Shown: in pieces, positions 1-6,293 of the stretch
Position numbering within the stretch: position 1 is the first letter of the stretch
How the letters are laid out: each line of letters starts with the position of its first letter
The notes under the pieces: generated by a model
Database searches by the model: none
Seen by the model: only the letters and a program-made list of their open reading frames with translations
What the model was told of the DNA's origin: nothing
Program-made: the position numbers and the translations under genes
Source of the DNA: JBGPIK01 sp041484845
Lineage (GTDB): Bacteria > Desulfobacterota > Binatia > UBA9968
Assembly: GCA_041484845.1 (NCBI GenBank)
Contig: JBGPIK010000282.1
Coordinates: forward strand, 1 to 9,073
DNA: 9,073 bases
Direction: 5' to 3'

Positions 1-434
1 GAAGCAGGATCTCAAACAAAAGAGCAACCACGTGACGAGCGTGGATTCTGTAGGACCATGACATGAATGGATTCCCAAGTCAGAGCGAAATTTTTGAGAC
101 TGAACTGCGTTAACGCAATCGAAAGCGATTGAAGAATCGGCCGTTTCTCAGCAATCGGCTCCTTGTTGAGCGCTATTTTGGCGGCCACGCGCCGGGCACC
201 CATGAACACTGGCAACGGGTACGTTTTTGTGGCATCAAGCCGCACTTTGTCATTTCCCAACGAAAATATTTCCTGGTACAATTCATCATCTTTTCCTAGC
301 AATACGCCATTTTGGTAACGGCTTGTCCTGTATGCCCTTAGGGCATAGGGTTTGCTTAGAATTCCCCACTGATACTCGGACTGGCATCTGTTGTTAATAA
401 GCTCTGCACGACGTGATGGGAAAGGAGTAAATGT
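1..434. other. Gene-poor region upstream of the S53 peptidase
   Basis: No gene could be assigned here with confidence. The left edge could hold the last few codons of a rightward gene: one plus frame closes with TGA near 56-58 and another near 64-66, but too little is visible to say. The minus strand is open, without a stop, from the start of the peptidase gene down to a TGA at 12-14, about 140 codons. The last ~100 residues of that frame have a protein-like composition, but I found no good start codon with a ribosome binding site and do not recognise a family. A 17-bp palindrome lies at 331-347. The last ~90 bases should contain the peptidase promoter; the best -10-like hexamer is TAGAAT at 357-362, without a good -35 partner. 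Confidence 0.4.
331..347. promoter_or_regulatory. Palindrome, possible operator upstream of the peptidase
   Basis: TATGCCCT and AGGGCATA form perfect 8-bp inverted arms around a single central T. The centre lies about 95 bp upstream of the peptidase start codon. Weak promoter-like hexamers surround it: TTGTCC at 323-328 and TAGGGT at 346-351 with 17-bp spacing, or TAGAAT at 357-362. The symmetry and position fit a dimeric repressor or activator site, but there is only one copy in the window and no adjacent regulator gene. It could equally be a chance palindrome. Confidence 0.35.
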
Positions 435-2081
435 ATGAAACGGCCGGATCTTGGACGCAGCTTTTGGGGTGCCACCGCTGTGGCATTGGTCATGTTTGGA
501 CTTACGGTTTCGAAAGCCGAGTCCCAAAGCGTCTCTGACAGGGCGCGAATAATTAATCACACACTTCCCGTCCTTCAACATTCTCGAGTCGTGAGCGAAG
601 TATCGAGAAGGCAGGACCTCTATCTCGCCGTAGTTCTTAAGGTCTCCGATCGTACGGCGCTTAACGAACGCATCGAGCAACTTCATGATCCGGCCTCGCC
701 GTTGTATCATCAGTTTCTGACGCCGGCGCGATTTACCGATGAATTCGGACCCAGCCAGGGCGATTATGAGACCGTAGTCAACTTTCTCAAGGATAACGGG
801 CTGCAAGTAACCGCAACCTACCCTAATCGTCTGCTTATCGAAGCACGGGGAAAGGTCGCGCAAGTGGAAGACGCTTTCGCTGTCAAGATTAACAATTACA
901 CGCGAGACAACCAAACTTTTTTCGCCAACGACCGCGATCCGGCCTTGCCCCTATCGGTAGCTTCGGTGATCGCTTCGGTCCAAGGGATGGAAAATTACCT
1001 TGAGTTGCGCAGGCACACCCGAGTCCACTCGTCTCTGAGAAATCTTTCCCGCACCCCGCCGGGTTATTCGCCACAGCAGATTGCGGCCGCTTATGATTTC
1101 AATTCAGCTTACGCCAGCGGCGTCACGGGCCGTGGACAAACGGTAGCGATCGCCACCGCGTATGGCTTCAGTTCGTCGGACGTGTCGAACTTCTGGAGTT
1201 ATTACGGGATCCGGGCGCCAAAGTACTCGACAGTCGCCGTCGGTGGCATTACCCGATACATAGATATGGAAACGACGCTGGACCTCGAGCGAGCCGGCGC
1301 CATGGCCAACGGTGCGAACTTCGTGGTCTACGAAGCAGCGACACCGCTGCTCAGCACATTCGAGAGCGTTTATACTAGGATCGTTTCAGATAATAGGGCT
1401 TCTGTCGTTTCTACGAGCTGGGGGCTTTGCGAACAGGAAATGCCGGACGCATTTCTGATCGCCGACAGTAATATTTTCGCGGAAGCGGCGGCGCAAGGCC
1501 AAACCTGGTTTGCGGCATCGGGCGATAATGGTTCGAACGACTGCGGCACTTCAACTTTAGCGGCGGATTATCCCTCGTCGGATCCCAATGTCGTCGCGGT
1601 GGGCGGGACCAGCTCGAATCTTACAAGCGGCGGAGCCCTATTGTCCGAAACCGCGTGGAGTGATAGCGGCGGTGGCCTGAGTGTCTTCTTCAAACAACCG
1701 TCCTACCAGACCGGTCTTGGTGTTTTGAATGCTTACTCGAACGGCATGCGGCAAACAGCGGATGTGGCTTTCGACGCCGATCCGAATACGGGCTATTCGG
1801 TTTACTTCAATAGATCATGGTGGGAGATGGGCGGAACGAGTTTCGGTGCTCCGCAATGGGCGGCGATTTTTGCGCTCGTCAATCAGGCGCATGGTACCCG
1901 AATAGGTGCGGGGGGACCGAGCCTTTACGGCTTGGCAAATAATAGCCCTGCGCAGACTTATCCCGCGTTTCACGACACTTCGGCCGGCAACAACGGCTAC
2001 TATCCATCGGCCGGCTTTTGGGACTATCCGACGGGATGGGGCAGCCCGGATGTGTGGAATCTCGTACGCGACTTAAAATAG
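435..2081 (+). CDS. Secreted S53 family (sedolisin/kumamolisin-like) serine-carboxyl peptidase
   Basis: This is a predicted exported, acid-type endopeptidase of 548 residues made as a zymogen. Residues 1-28 look like a signal peptide: basic start, hydrophobic stretch 12-24, then a small-residue cleavage region. Residues ~45-190 match the pro-kumamolisin activation domain, including the typical segment around residues 84-105. The catalytic domain spans ~210-548. The expected S53 residues are visible: E279 and D283, four residues apart; the oxyanion aspartate D364 in SGDNGS; and the nucleophile S469 in GGTSFGAP. The C-terminal calcium site is suggested by D514 and D530, close to TGWGSPD. C332 and C370 may form a disulfide. 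AAAGGAG at 421-427 gives a strong ribosome binding site 7 nt before this ATG. The gene stands alone and converges with the efflux operon. Family is secure; substrate and pH optimum are not visible. Confidence 0.95.
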   Translation: MKRPDLGRSFWGATAVALVMFGLTVSKAESQSVSDRARIINHTLPVLQHSRVVSEVSRRQDLYLAVVLKVSDRTALNERIEQLHDPASPLYHQFLTPARFTDEFGPSQGDYETVVNFLKDNGLQVTATYPNRLLIEARGKVAQVEDAFAVKINNYTRDNQTFFANDRDPALPLSVASVIASVQGMENYLELRRHTRVHSSLRNLSRTPPGYSPQQIAAAYDFNSAYASGVTGRGQTVAIATAYGFSSSDVSNFWSYYGIRAPKYSTVAVGGITRYIDMETTLDLERAGAMANGANFVVYEAATPLLSTFESVYTRIVSDNRASVVSTSWGLCEQEMPDAFLIADSNIFAEAAAQGQTWFAASGDNGSNDCGTSTLAADYPSSDPNVVAVGGTSSNLTSGGALLSETAWSDSGGGLSVFFKQPSYQTGLGVLNAYSNGMRQTADVAFDADPNTGYSVYFNRSWWEMGGTSFGAPQWAAIFALVNQAHGTRIGAGGPSLYGLANNSPAQTYPAFHDTSAGNNGYYPSAGFWDYPTGWGSPDVWNLVRDLK

Positions 2082-2090
2082 AACAGAATG

Positions 2091-2168
2091 GCCGGGGAAT
2101 CTGAAGTTCCGGCGCGGCAAACGTTTAAACTATGAGGCACGATCTGATGCCGTCCGAGATTTTGTGCC
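2091..2168. other. Two imperfect hairpins between convergent genes
   Basis: The 176-bp gap between the peptidase stop and the permease stop contains two imperfect stems. One is GCCGG..AA (2091-2099, with a GG bulge) pairing with TTCCGGC (2107-2113). The other is GGCAC (2136-2140) plus ATCT (2142-2145) pairing with AGAT (2157-2160) and GTGCC (2164-2168). Neither is followed by a clear T-tract on either strand, so they are weak candidates for transcript ends of the converging genes. No coding sequence is convincing in this gap. Confidence 0.25.
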
Positions 2169-2257
2169 GCCGTGCTTCTGATCGAGAAGGCGCTCCTTTT
2201 AACCACACTACTGCGGATCATTTTGTTTCAACAGCGGAAATCTCCAACTGCTAACCG

Positions 2258-3472
2258 TCATTCATATCTGAGCGCTTCGATGGGGTCTAAGTTTGCCGCC
2301 TTCCGCGCGGGATAAAAGCCGAAAAATACACCGACAGAGCCGGAGACGAAGAACGCAATGGCAATAATGTCCGGCCGAATCAGTGCCGGTAATTGCACTA
2401 GCGATTTCAGTAGAACCGAACTTCCCAATCCAACGAGGATTCCAATAAGGCCGCCGCTGGCGGCCATAACCACTGCCTCAACTATGAATTGAAGCATGAT
2501 GTCCCGGCTGCGCGCGCCCACAGCCATGCGAATCCCGATTTCTCGCGTGCGCTCGGTGACCGAAACCAACATTATATTCATAATGCCGATTCCGCCGACC
2601 AAAAGAGAGACCGAAGCGATGCTGCCCAAGAGAACGGCCATGGTCGTCGCGCTGTTCGATGCCGCCTCAGTGATGTCGGACAGATTCCTGACACTGAAAT
2701 CATCATCCCGGCCCGGTTGCACGCGGTGACGCTGGCGCAAGAGCGTAGTGATTTGGTCCTGAACCTGCTGGGTTTGATCCGCGCTTGCGGCAGAAACAAC
2801 GATCTGCTGGACATAGGTAATCCCCAGAATCCTCTTTTGCATCGTCGTAGAGGGAATCATAATGGTGTCGTCCTGATCGGTGCCGAATCCGGTTTGGCCC
2901 TTTGCTCCCAAGACCCCGATAATACGAAAAGGGATCTTTTTGATTCGGATGATCGCATCCATTGGACTCTCCTCTCCAAAGAGGTTCTGGGCTACGGTCT
3001 TGCCGATAAGAGCTACTTTGGCCGTGCTCTCGACATCGACATCGCTGATAAACCGCCCTTCGCTCACTGTCCAATTGCGGATCTGCTGGAACTCCGGCGC
3101 CACCCCTTGTACAGAGGTGGACCAATTTTGATCTCCCGCAATCACCTGCTGGCCGCTGCGCAGGACCGGTGAAGCCGCGGACACAATCGGGATCTCTCTC
3201 ATAATAGCCTTAGCGTCACTGTCAACAAGCGTCTGCACGCCGCCCGAACCTGTCCTGGCGCCGCCGAGCGTCAGCGTCCCCGGAAGAACCACTAGCACGT
3301 TGGTGCCGAGACTCGCGATTTGATCCTGGACTCTTTGCTTCGCTCCTTCGCCGATGGCGACCATGGTGATAACGGCGCCAACTCCGATGATAATTCCCAA
3401 CATCGTGAGAAAAGAGCGAAGTTTGTTTCTTGCCAAAGCCCGTAGCGCGATGCGAAACGCCATCATCAACAT
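2258..3472 (-). CDS. MacB-type FtsX-family ABC transporter permease
   Basis: This 404-residue inner-membrane permease is the transmembrane half of a MacB-like exporter, without a fused ATPase. Residues 1-20 form the cytoplasmic N-terminal helix region, and TM1 covers ~20-42. A large periplasmic MacB core domain spans ~43-245. TM2 (~276-303), TM3 (~328-356) and TM4 (~367-387) form the FtsX domain. The coupling-loop motif TERTREIGIRMAVGA lies at 306-320, and the C-terminal signature YPARKAANLDPIEAL at 387-401. All are typical of the family, as is the length. AAGGA at 3481-3485 sits 8 nt before the chosen ATG; an ATG three codons later is a less likely start. It is last in the pump operon, 200 bp after the ATPase gene. 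Such permeases work by mechanotransmission, coupling ATP hydrolysis to periplasmic movements that drive substrate through a TolC-type duct. The exported substrate cannot be read from the sequence. Confidence 0.95.
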   Translation of the reverse strand: MLMMAFRIALRALARNKLRSFLTMLGIIIGVGAVITMVAIGEGAKQRVQDQIASLGTNVLVVLPGTLTLGGARTGSGGVQTLVDSDAKAIMREIPIVSAASPVLRSGQQVIAGDQNWSTSVQGVAPEFQQIRNWTVSEGRFISDVDVESTAKVALIGKTVAQNLFGEESPMDAIIRIKKIPFRIIGVLGAKGQTGFGTDQDDTIMIPSTTMQKRILGITYVQQIVVSAASADQTQQVQDQITTLLRQRHRVQPGRDDDFSVRNLSDITEAASNSATTMAVLLGSIASVSLLVGGIGIMNIMLVSVTERTREIGIRMAVGARSRDIMLQFIVEAVVMAASGGLIGILVGLGSSVLLKSLVQLPALIRPDIIAIAFFVSGSVGVFFGFYPARKAANLDPIEALRYE

Positions 3473-3672
3473 ATTCTAGTTCCTTGTAATTCTCGTTACT
3501 GAATTTTTAAGAGATTGATTAGCACCCTGTTGACGGGCTGCGCAAAAGATCTCAACGGCAACGGCGCAAGCTTGATCATCGAAGATGGATGATGGCAAAC
3601 AGTCGATTCTGAAATTGCCGACCTCTGACTTCTGACCTCTGGAGCGTGCCCGGCTATGGATTTCACCCAACG
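3473..3672. other. 200-bp gap inside the pump operon
   Basis: This gap separates the ATPase gene from the permease gene. The minus-strand open frame within it (about 64 codons) has low-information, repeat-derived sequence and no family resemblance, so I do not call it a gene. It contains a three-unit 7-bp repeat at 3620-3640 and a small stem (ATCATC 3575-3580 with GATGAT 3588-3593). It also carries the permease ribosome binding site at 3481-3485. A gap this size is unusual between subunits that are normally nearly contiguous; it could hold an internal promoter or a processing site, but I see no convincing promoter. Confidence 0.4.
3620..3640. repeat. Three-unit 7-bp tandem repeat (GACYTCT)
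   Basis: GACCTCT (3620-3626), GACTTCT (3627-3633) and GACCTCT (3634-3640) follow each other directly, with one C/T change in the middle unit. The run lies in the gap between the ATPase and permease genes. Period and style match the separate 7-bp arrays at 8363-8473, although the unit sequence differs. Confidence 0.7.
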
Positions 3673-4458
3673 CTATGATTTTCCTTCAGCAGCACGCTGG
3701 CGCTTGCGGGTATCCGAAATGATCAATCCGTCACGGAAAACAATTTGCCTCTCGGCGTATCCGGCGATGTCCGGCTCATGCGTCACCAGCACCACCGTAA
3801 TCCCCTCTTTCCTGTTGAGATTCTGAAACAGTTCCATTATTTCGACACTTGTCTTGGTATCGAGATTGCCGGTGGGCTCATCCGCCAATATCAACGCCGG
3901 CCGATTGACCAACGCGCGCGCGACTGCGACCCTTTGCTGCTGTCCGCCGGAGAGCTGATTGGGCAGATGATGCGACCGTTCCGCCAATCCCACCAATTTA
4001 AGCACCTCTAAAGCCCGCTGACGTCTTTCCTTCACCTGAAATCCGTTGTACATCATCGGCAGCTCGACGTTTTCAACGGCGGATGTGCGGTGGAGAAGAT
4101 TGAAACCTTGAAAGACAAATCCGATCTTGCGATTTCGTATATAGGCCCACTCATCCGACGAAAGAGCGCTGACATCCTGGCCTTCAAGAAAATATTCGCC
4201 GCTAGTTGGTCGATCCAAGCAACCCAAGATATTCATAAAGGTCGATTTGCCCGAGCCCGAAGAACCCGTCACGGCGATAAACTCGCGGCGCTCGATCGTC
4301 AGGTTGATGCCGCACAAAGCCTCGACTTCGATGTCTCCCATCTTGTAAACCTTGTGCAGATCACGGATACGAATGAGCTCAGTCTCATGCTGCTCAGGAA
4401 GTTGCGACGGGCCGAGGGAATCAGAAAATTCTTGAATTGCTGGACTATCAGAAGCCAA
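3673..4458 (-). CDS. MacB/LolD-type ABC transporter ATP-binding protein
   Basis: This 261-residue cytoplasmic nucleotide-binding subunit energises the adjacent permease. All ABC motifs are intact: Walker A GSSGSGKS at 65-72, Q-loop Q117, signature LSGGQ at 169-173, Walker B ending in D193-E194 and followed by the D-loop, and the switch histidine H227. The segment from about residue 28 (IRIRDLHKVYKMG) is where related proteins usually begin, so the first ~27 residues are an N-terminal extension. The start is a TTG codon at 4458; AGGAGG at 4466-4471 lies 7 nt upstream, strongly supporting it. That start overlaps the end of the adaptor gene by 11 bp, implying translational coupling. The dedicated subfamily (macrolide/peptide/lipoprotein exporters) is secure; whether it is MacB-like or LolD-like in function rests on the neighbouring MacA-like and TolC-like genes, which favour a MacAB-type pump. 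Confidence 0.95.
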   Translation of the reverse strand: MASDSPAIQEFSDSLGPSQLPEQHETELIRIRDLHKVYKMGDIEVEALCGINLTIERREFIAVTGSSGSGKSTFMNILGCLDRPTSGEYFLEGQDVSALSSDEWAYIRNRKIGFVFQGFNLLHRTSAVENVELPMMYNGFQVKERRQRALEVLKLVGLAERSHHLPNQLSGGQQQRVAVARALVNRPALILADEPTGNLDTKTSVEIMELFQNLNRKEGITVVLVTHEPDIAGYAERQIVFRDGLIISDTRKRQRAAEGKS

Positions 4459-5719
4459 AGAAACCCCTCCTCCCCGCTGTCCTGCTCGATGAAGCTTGAG
4501 TGCCTATTGCCACTATGACCTGGTCGCCCTCTTTTAACTCCCCCCCGACAACTTCGGTGAACGAACCGTCGCTAATACCGAGACGCACCCGAACCGGTAT
4601 CGCTTGCTGATCGCGCAAGACATAAACGGTTCCTTGTCTGTTTCCGCCTCCCTCTCGCCCTCTCGAACCCTGGCCCGCGCTGGAACTCCCGGCTCTCCGC
4701 GCCGTACCACCCCCCGCGCCTTGGCCCGGCGCGCTTACCTGGGCCGGCTGCTGCCCATCGGCCGGGGGTTTGAAGCGAAGCGCCGCGTTAGGAGTTTTGA
4801 GAATATCGGTTTTTTGACTGACTACGAACTCTACGTTGGCCGTCATACCCGGCTTGAGCAACAGCTCCTTGTTGTTTACGCCGACCACCGCATCATAGGT
4901 AACGACATTCTGCACCATGATCGCCGCATTGCGGACCTGCAACACCTTGCCGTTAAAACGGCGACTCGGATAAGCGTCAACGGTGAAGGTCACGTCCTGG
5001 CCCACCCAGACATTACCGACATCACCCTCGCTCACGTTGGTGTCCACCTGCATTTTGCTTAAATCATTAGCGATTAAAAACAAAGTCGGCGCCTGTAGTG
5101 ATGCTGCAACCGTCTGGCCCACGTCAATGTTTCGGGAGACCACGATGCCATCGACGGGGGATCGAATTACGGCGTTGTTGAGATCGACGCTGGACTGGGT
5201 TACCGCCGCCTGAGCTTGCTCGACTTGGGCTTTGTTGACTTCGAGTTGAGCGAGCGCCGCATCGTAGGCGGTTTGCGACGCGTCCAGATCGCTCTGCGCG
5301 ATGAGACCGCGTTTTTTGAGCTCTTTATTCCGCTCGAATGTGCGCCGCGCGTCTTCATCGGCAACTTTTTGCTTTGCCACACTGGCCTGCGCCGAGAGGA
5401 GATTAGCTTTTGCCTGGTCTACAGATGCCTTGAATTTATCCTGGTTGAGCCTGGCTACCACCTGACCCGCCTTCACCTGGGTGTTGAAATCCGCATAGAG
5501 CTTGTCGATGGTTCCCGAAACCTGGCTGCCCACCTGGACTGTGACCACGGCCGAAAGACTCCCTGTCGCCGTGGCGATCTGCGTCACATTGCCCTTTTGC
5601 GCCCCCGCCGTAATGTAAGGCACCTCTTTGGGGTTGCTGCTCCAGCGCCAAAATCCGACGCCTGCAAGGCCGACGAGAAAAACGCCTATAACCCAGCCGA
5701 TGATTTTTTTACGCTTCAA
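4448..5719 (-). CDS. MacA-like periplasmic adaptor (HlyD/RND-type membrane fusion protein)
   Basis: This adaptor links the ABC permease to the TolC-type channel. Numbering from a GTG at 5734: N-terminal membrane anchor ~11-28, first half of the lipoyl/barrel-sandwich domain ~66-97, alpha-helical coiled-coil hairpin ~100-185, second lipoyl half ~190-215, beta-barrel ~225-305 and membrane-proximal domain to the end. A Gly/Ser/Arg/Gln-rich, probably disordered insert (~323-368) interrupts the membrane-proximal domain. I prefer the TTG at 5719 (423 residues) over the GTG at 5734: GAGG at 5727-5730 is 7 nt before the TTG, whereas the GTG has no ribosome binding site. The TTG also overlaps the preceding gene's stop as TTGA, a classic coupling arrangement. 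The 3' end encodes GRRGFFGF and simultaneously carries the ribosome binding site of the ATPase gene. Family assignment is firm; substrate is unknown. Confidence 0.94.
   Translation of the reverse strand: MKRKKIIGWVIGVFLVGLAGVGFWRWSSNPKEVPYITAGAQKGNVTQIATATGSLSAVVTVQVGSQVSGTIDKLYADFNTQVKAGQVVARLNQDKFKASVDQAKANLLSAQASVAKQKVADEDARRTFERNKELKKRGLIAQSDLDASQTAYDAALAQLEVNKAQVEQAQAAVTQSSVDLNNAVIRSPVDGIVVSRNIDVGQTVAASLQAPTLFLIANDLSKMQVDTNVSEGDVGNVWVGQDVTFTVDAYPSRRFNGKVLQVRNAAIMVQNVVTYDAVVGVNNKELLLKPGMTANVEFVVSQKTDILKTPNAALRFKPPADGQQPAQVSAPGQGAGGGTARRAGSSSAGQGSRGREGGGNRQGTVYVLRDQQAIPVRVRLGISDGSFTEVVGGELKEGDQVIVAIGTQASSSRTAGRRGFFGF
4466..4471 (-). promoter_or_regulatory. Shine-Dalgarno deciding the TTG start of the ATPase
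   Basis: On the minus strand AGGAGG lies 7 nt before the TTG at 4458. It is embedded in the last codons of the adaptor gene (coding GRRGFF), so ribosomes finishing the adaptor sit on it. This decides an otherwise ambiguous start, since no ATG exists near the expected N terminus. Confidence 0.75.
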
Positions 5720-6195
5720 TTTTTTTCCTCGCACAAAAGATGAAAGACTTTAACGGCAAAATCGTTGGAATCCCTCTTGCTCAAGCGACGGTAAGTCAAA
5801 CCGGTAGTTATCTCTGCATTGGGTTCTTGATCTTCAAGAACTTGCTCAACCGTCATGCGAAATCGCGAAACCTGCGGCGCGCCTGCCATTTCAGCTTCCA
5901 ACTGTTGGACGCTACCTTTCAAATAATAGTTCACACCCTTGTCACTAATCATCACAGTTATTTTTCCGCTGCTCCGCAGATTGTTCGCCGTCGAACTCTC
6001 TTTCCAGAGAGCCAGGTCAAGGGTGGAAGTATCCTTCGCCCTGACTTCGTAATAGGAGAGCAAAGCGGGGTGCGGCCAACCGCCCTCGTCCAGAGTAAAA
6101 ATAGGAATTATCTTGCCTTCATAAACATCCACATCCGCTCCACGGAGTCTACTCATGAGCGCTTCCGTCAATTGGTTTCCCACTAGTCGTGACAT
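5716..6195 (-). CDS. Pyridoxamine 5'-phosphate oxidase-like split-barrel protein within the pump operon
   Basis: This is a 159-residue cytoplasmic protein without signal peptide or membrane segment. The fold call rests on pattern. There is a substrate-facing first strand pair (residues ~28-50, PIFTLDEGGWPHPALLSYYEV). Then comes the typical W-K-x-S-S-T-x-x-N-L turn at 64-73 that in this superfamily contacts the flavin phosphate. A following strand pair (~78-97) and a C-terminal barrel strand (~132-150) complete the pattern. Family members bind FMN, F420 or heme, or lack a cofactor; which applies here cannot be told. ATG at 6195 has AAGGA (6203-6207) 7 nt upstream. The gene begins 98 bp after the TolC-family gene and its stop overlaps the adaptor start (TTGA), so its output is tied to the pump. 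A true PdxH is unlikely because the length and C terminus differ. A redox or sensing role linked to the exported compound is inference. Confidence 0.75.
   Translation of the reverse strand: MSRLVGNQLTEALMSRLRGADVDVYEGKIIPIFTLDEGGWPHPALLSYYEVRAKDTSTLDLALWKESSTANNLRSSGKITVMISDKGVNYYLKGSVQQLEAEMAGAPQVSRFRMTVEQVLEDQEPNAEITTGLTYRRLSKRDSNDFAVKVFHLLCEEKN
5727..5730 (-). promoter_or_regulatory. Shine-Dalgarno deciding the TTG start of the adaptor
   Basis: GAGG followed by seven A residues leads into TTG at 5719 on the minus strand. The TTG shares bases with the TGA stop of the upstream gene (5716-5718), giving a 4-bp TTGA overlap. This supports a start five codons downstream of the longer GTG-initiated frame. 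Confidence 0.7.
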
Positions 6196-6293
6196 GGTTT
6201 AATCCTTAACACGCTTTTGCGACTCTCGCTGTGGCGAGTTTCGCTCCCGGCCGGCGCTGTTGATCGGTTCGCTTCCAATTCCGCGTGCAACTC

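Noticed and set aside
2173..2202. Rho-independent terminator from AAGG-CGCT-CCTTTT
   Set aside because: The stem is only 4 bp, too weak for an intrinsic terminator.
2024..2221. 65-codon minus-strand open frame
   Set aside because: Straddles the peptidase 3' end and the convergent gap; composition is not protein-like.
2489..3172. 227-codon plus-strand open frame
   Set aside because: It lies wholly antisense to the permease gene, whose protein matches its family throughout. The plus-strand translation shows no domain-like pattern.
3476..3670. 64-codon minus-strand open frame between ATPase and permease
   Set aside because: Part of it is translated from the 7-bp repeat; no family resemblance and no clear start signal.
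4090..5743. Several plus-strand open frames of 76-175 codons
   Set aside because: All are antisense to the ATPase and adaptor genes, lack recognisable motifs and have no ribosome binding sites in proper position.
5740..6186. 148-codon plus-strand open frame
   Set aside because: Antisense to the split-barrel gene, which has a good ribosome binding site and fold pattern.
6225..6238. CTCGC-TGTG-GCGAG hairpin between the TolC-family and split-barrel genes as a terminator
   Set aside because: Five-bp stem with no following T-tract on the transcribed strand; at most a small RNA structure.
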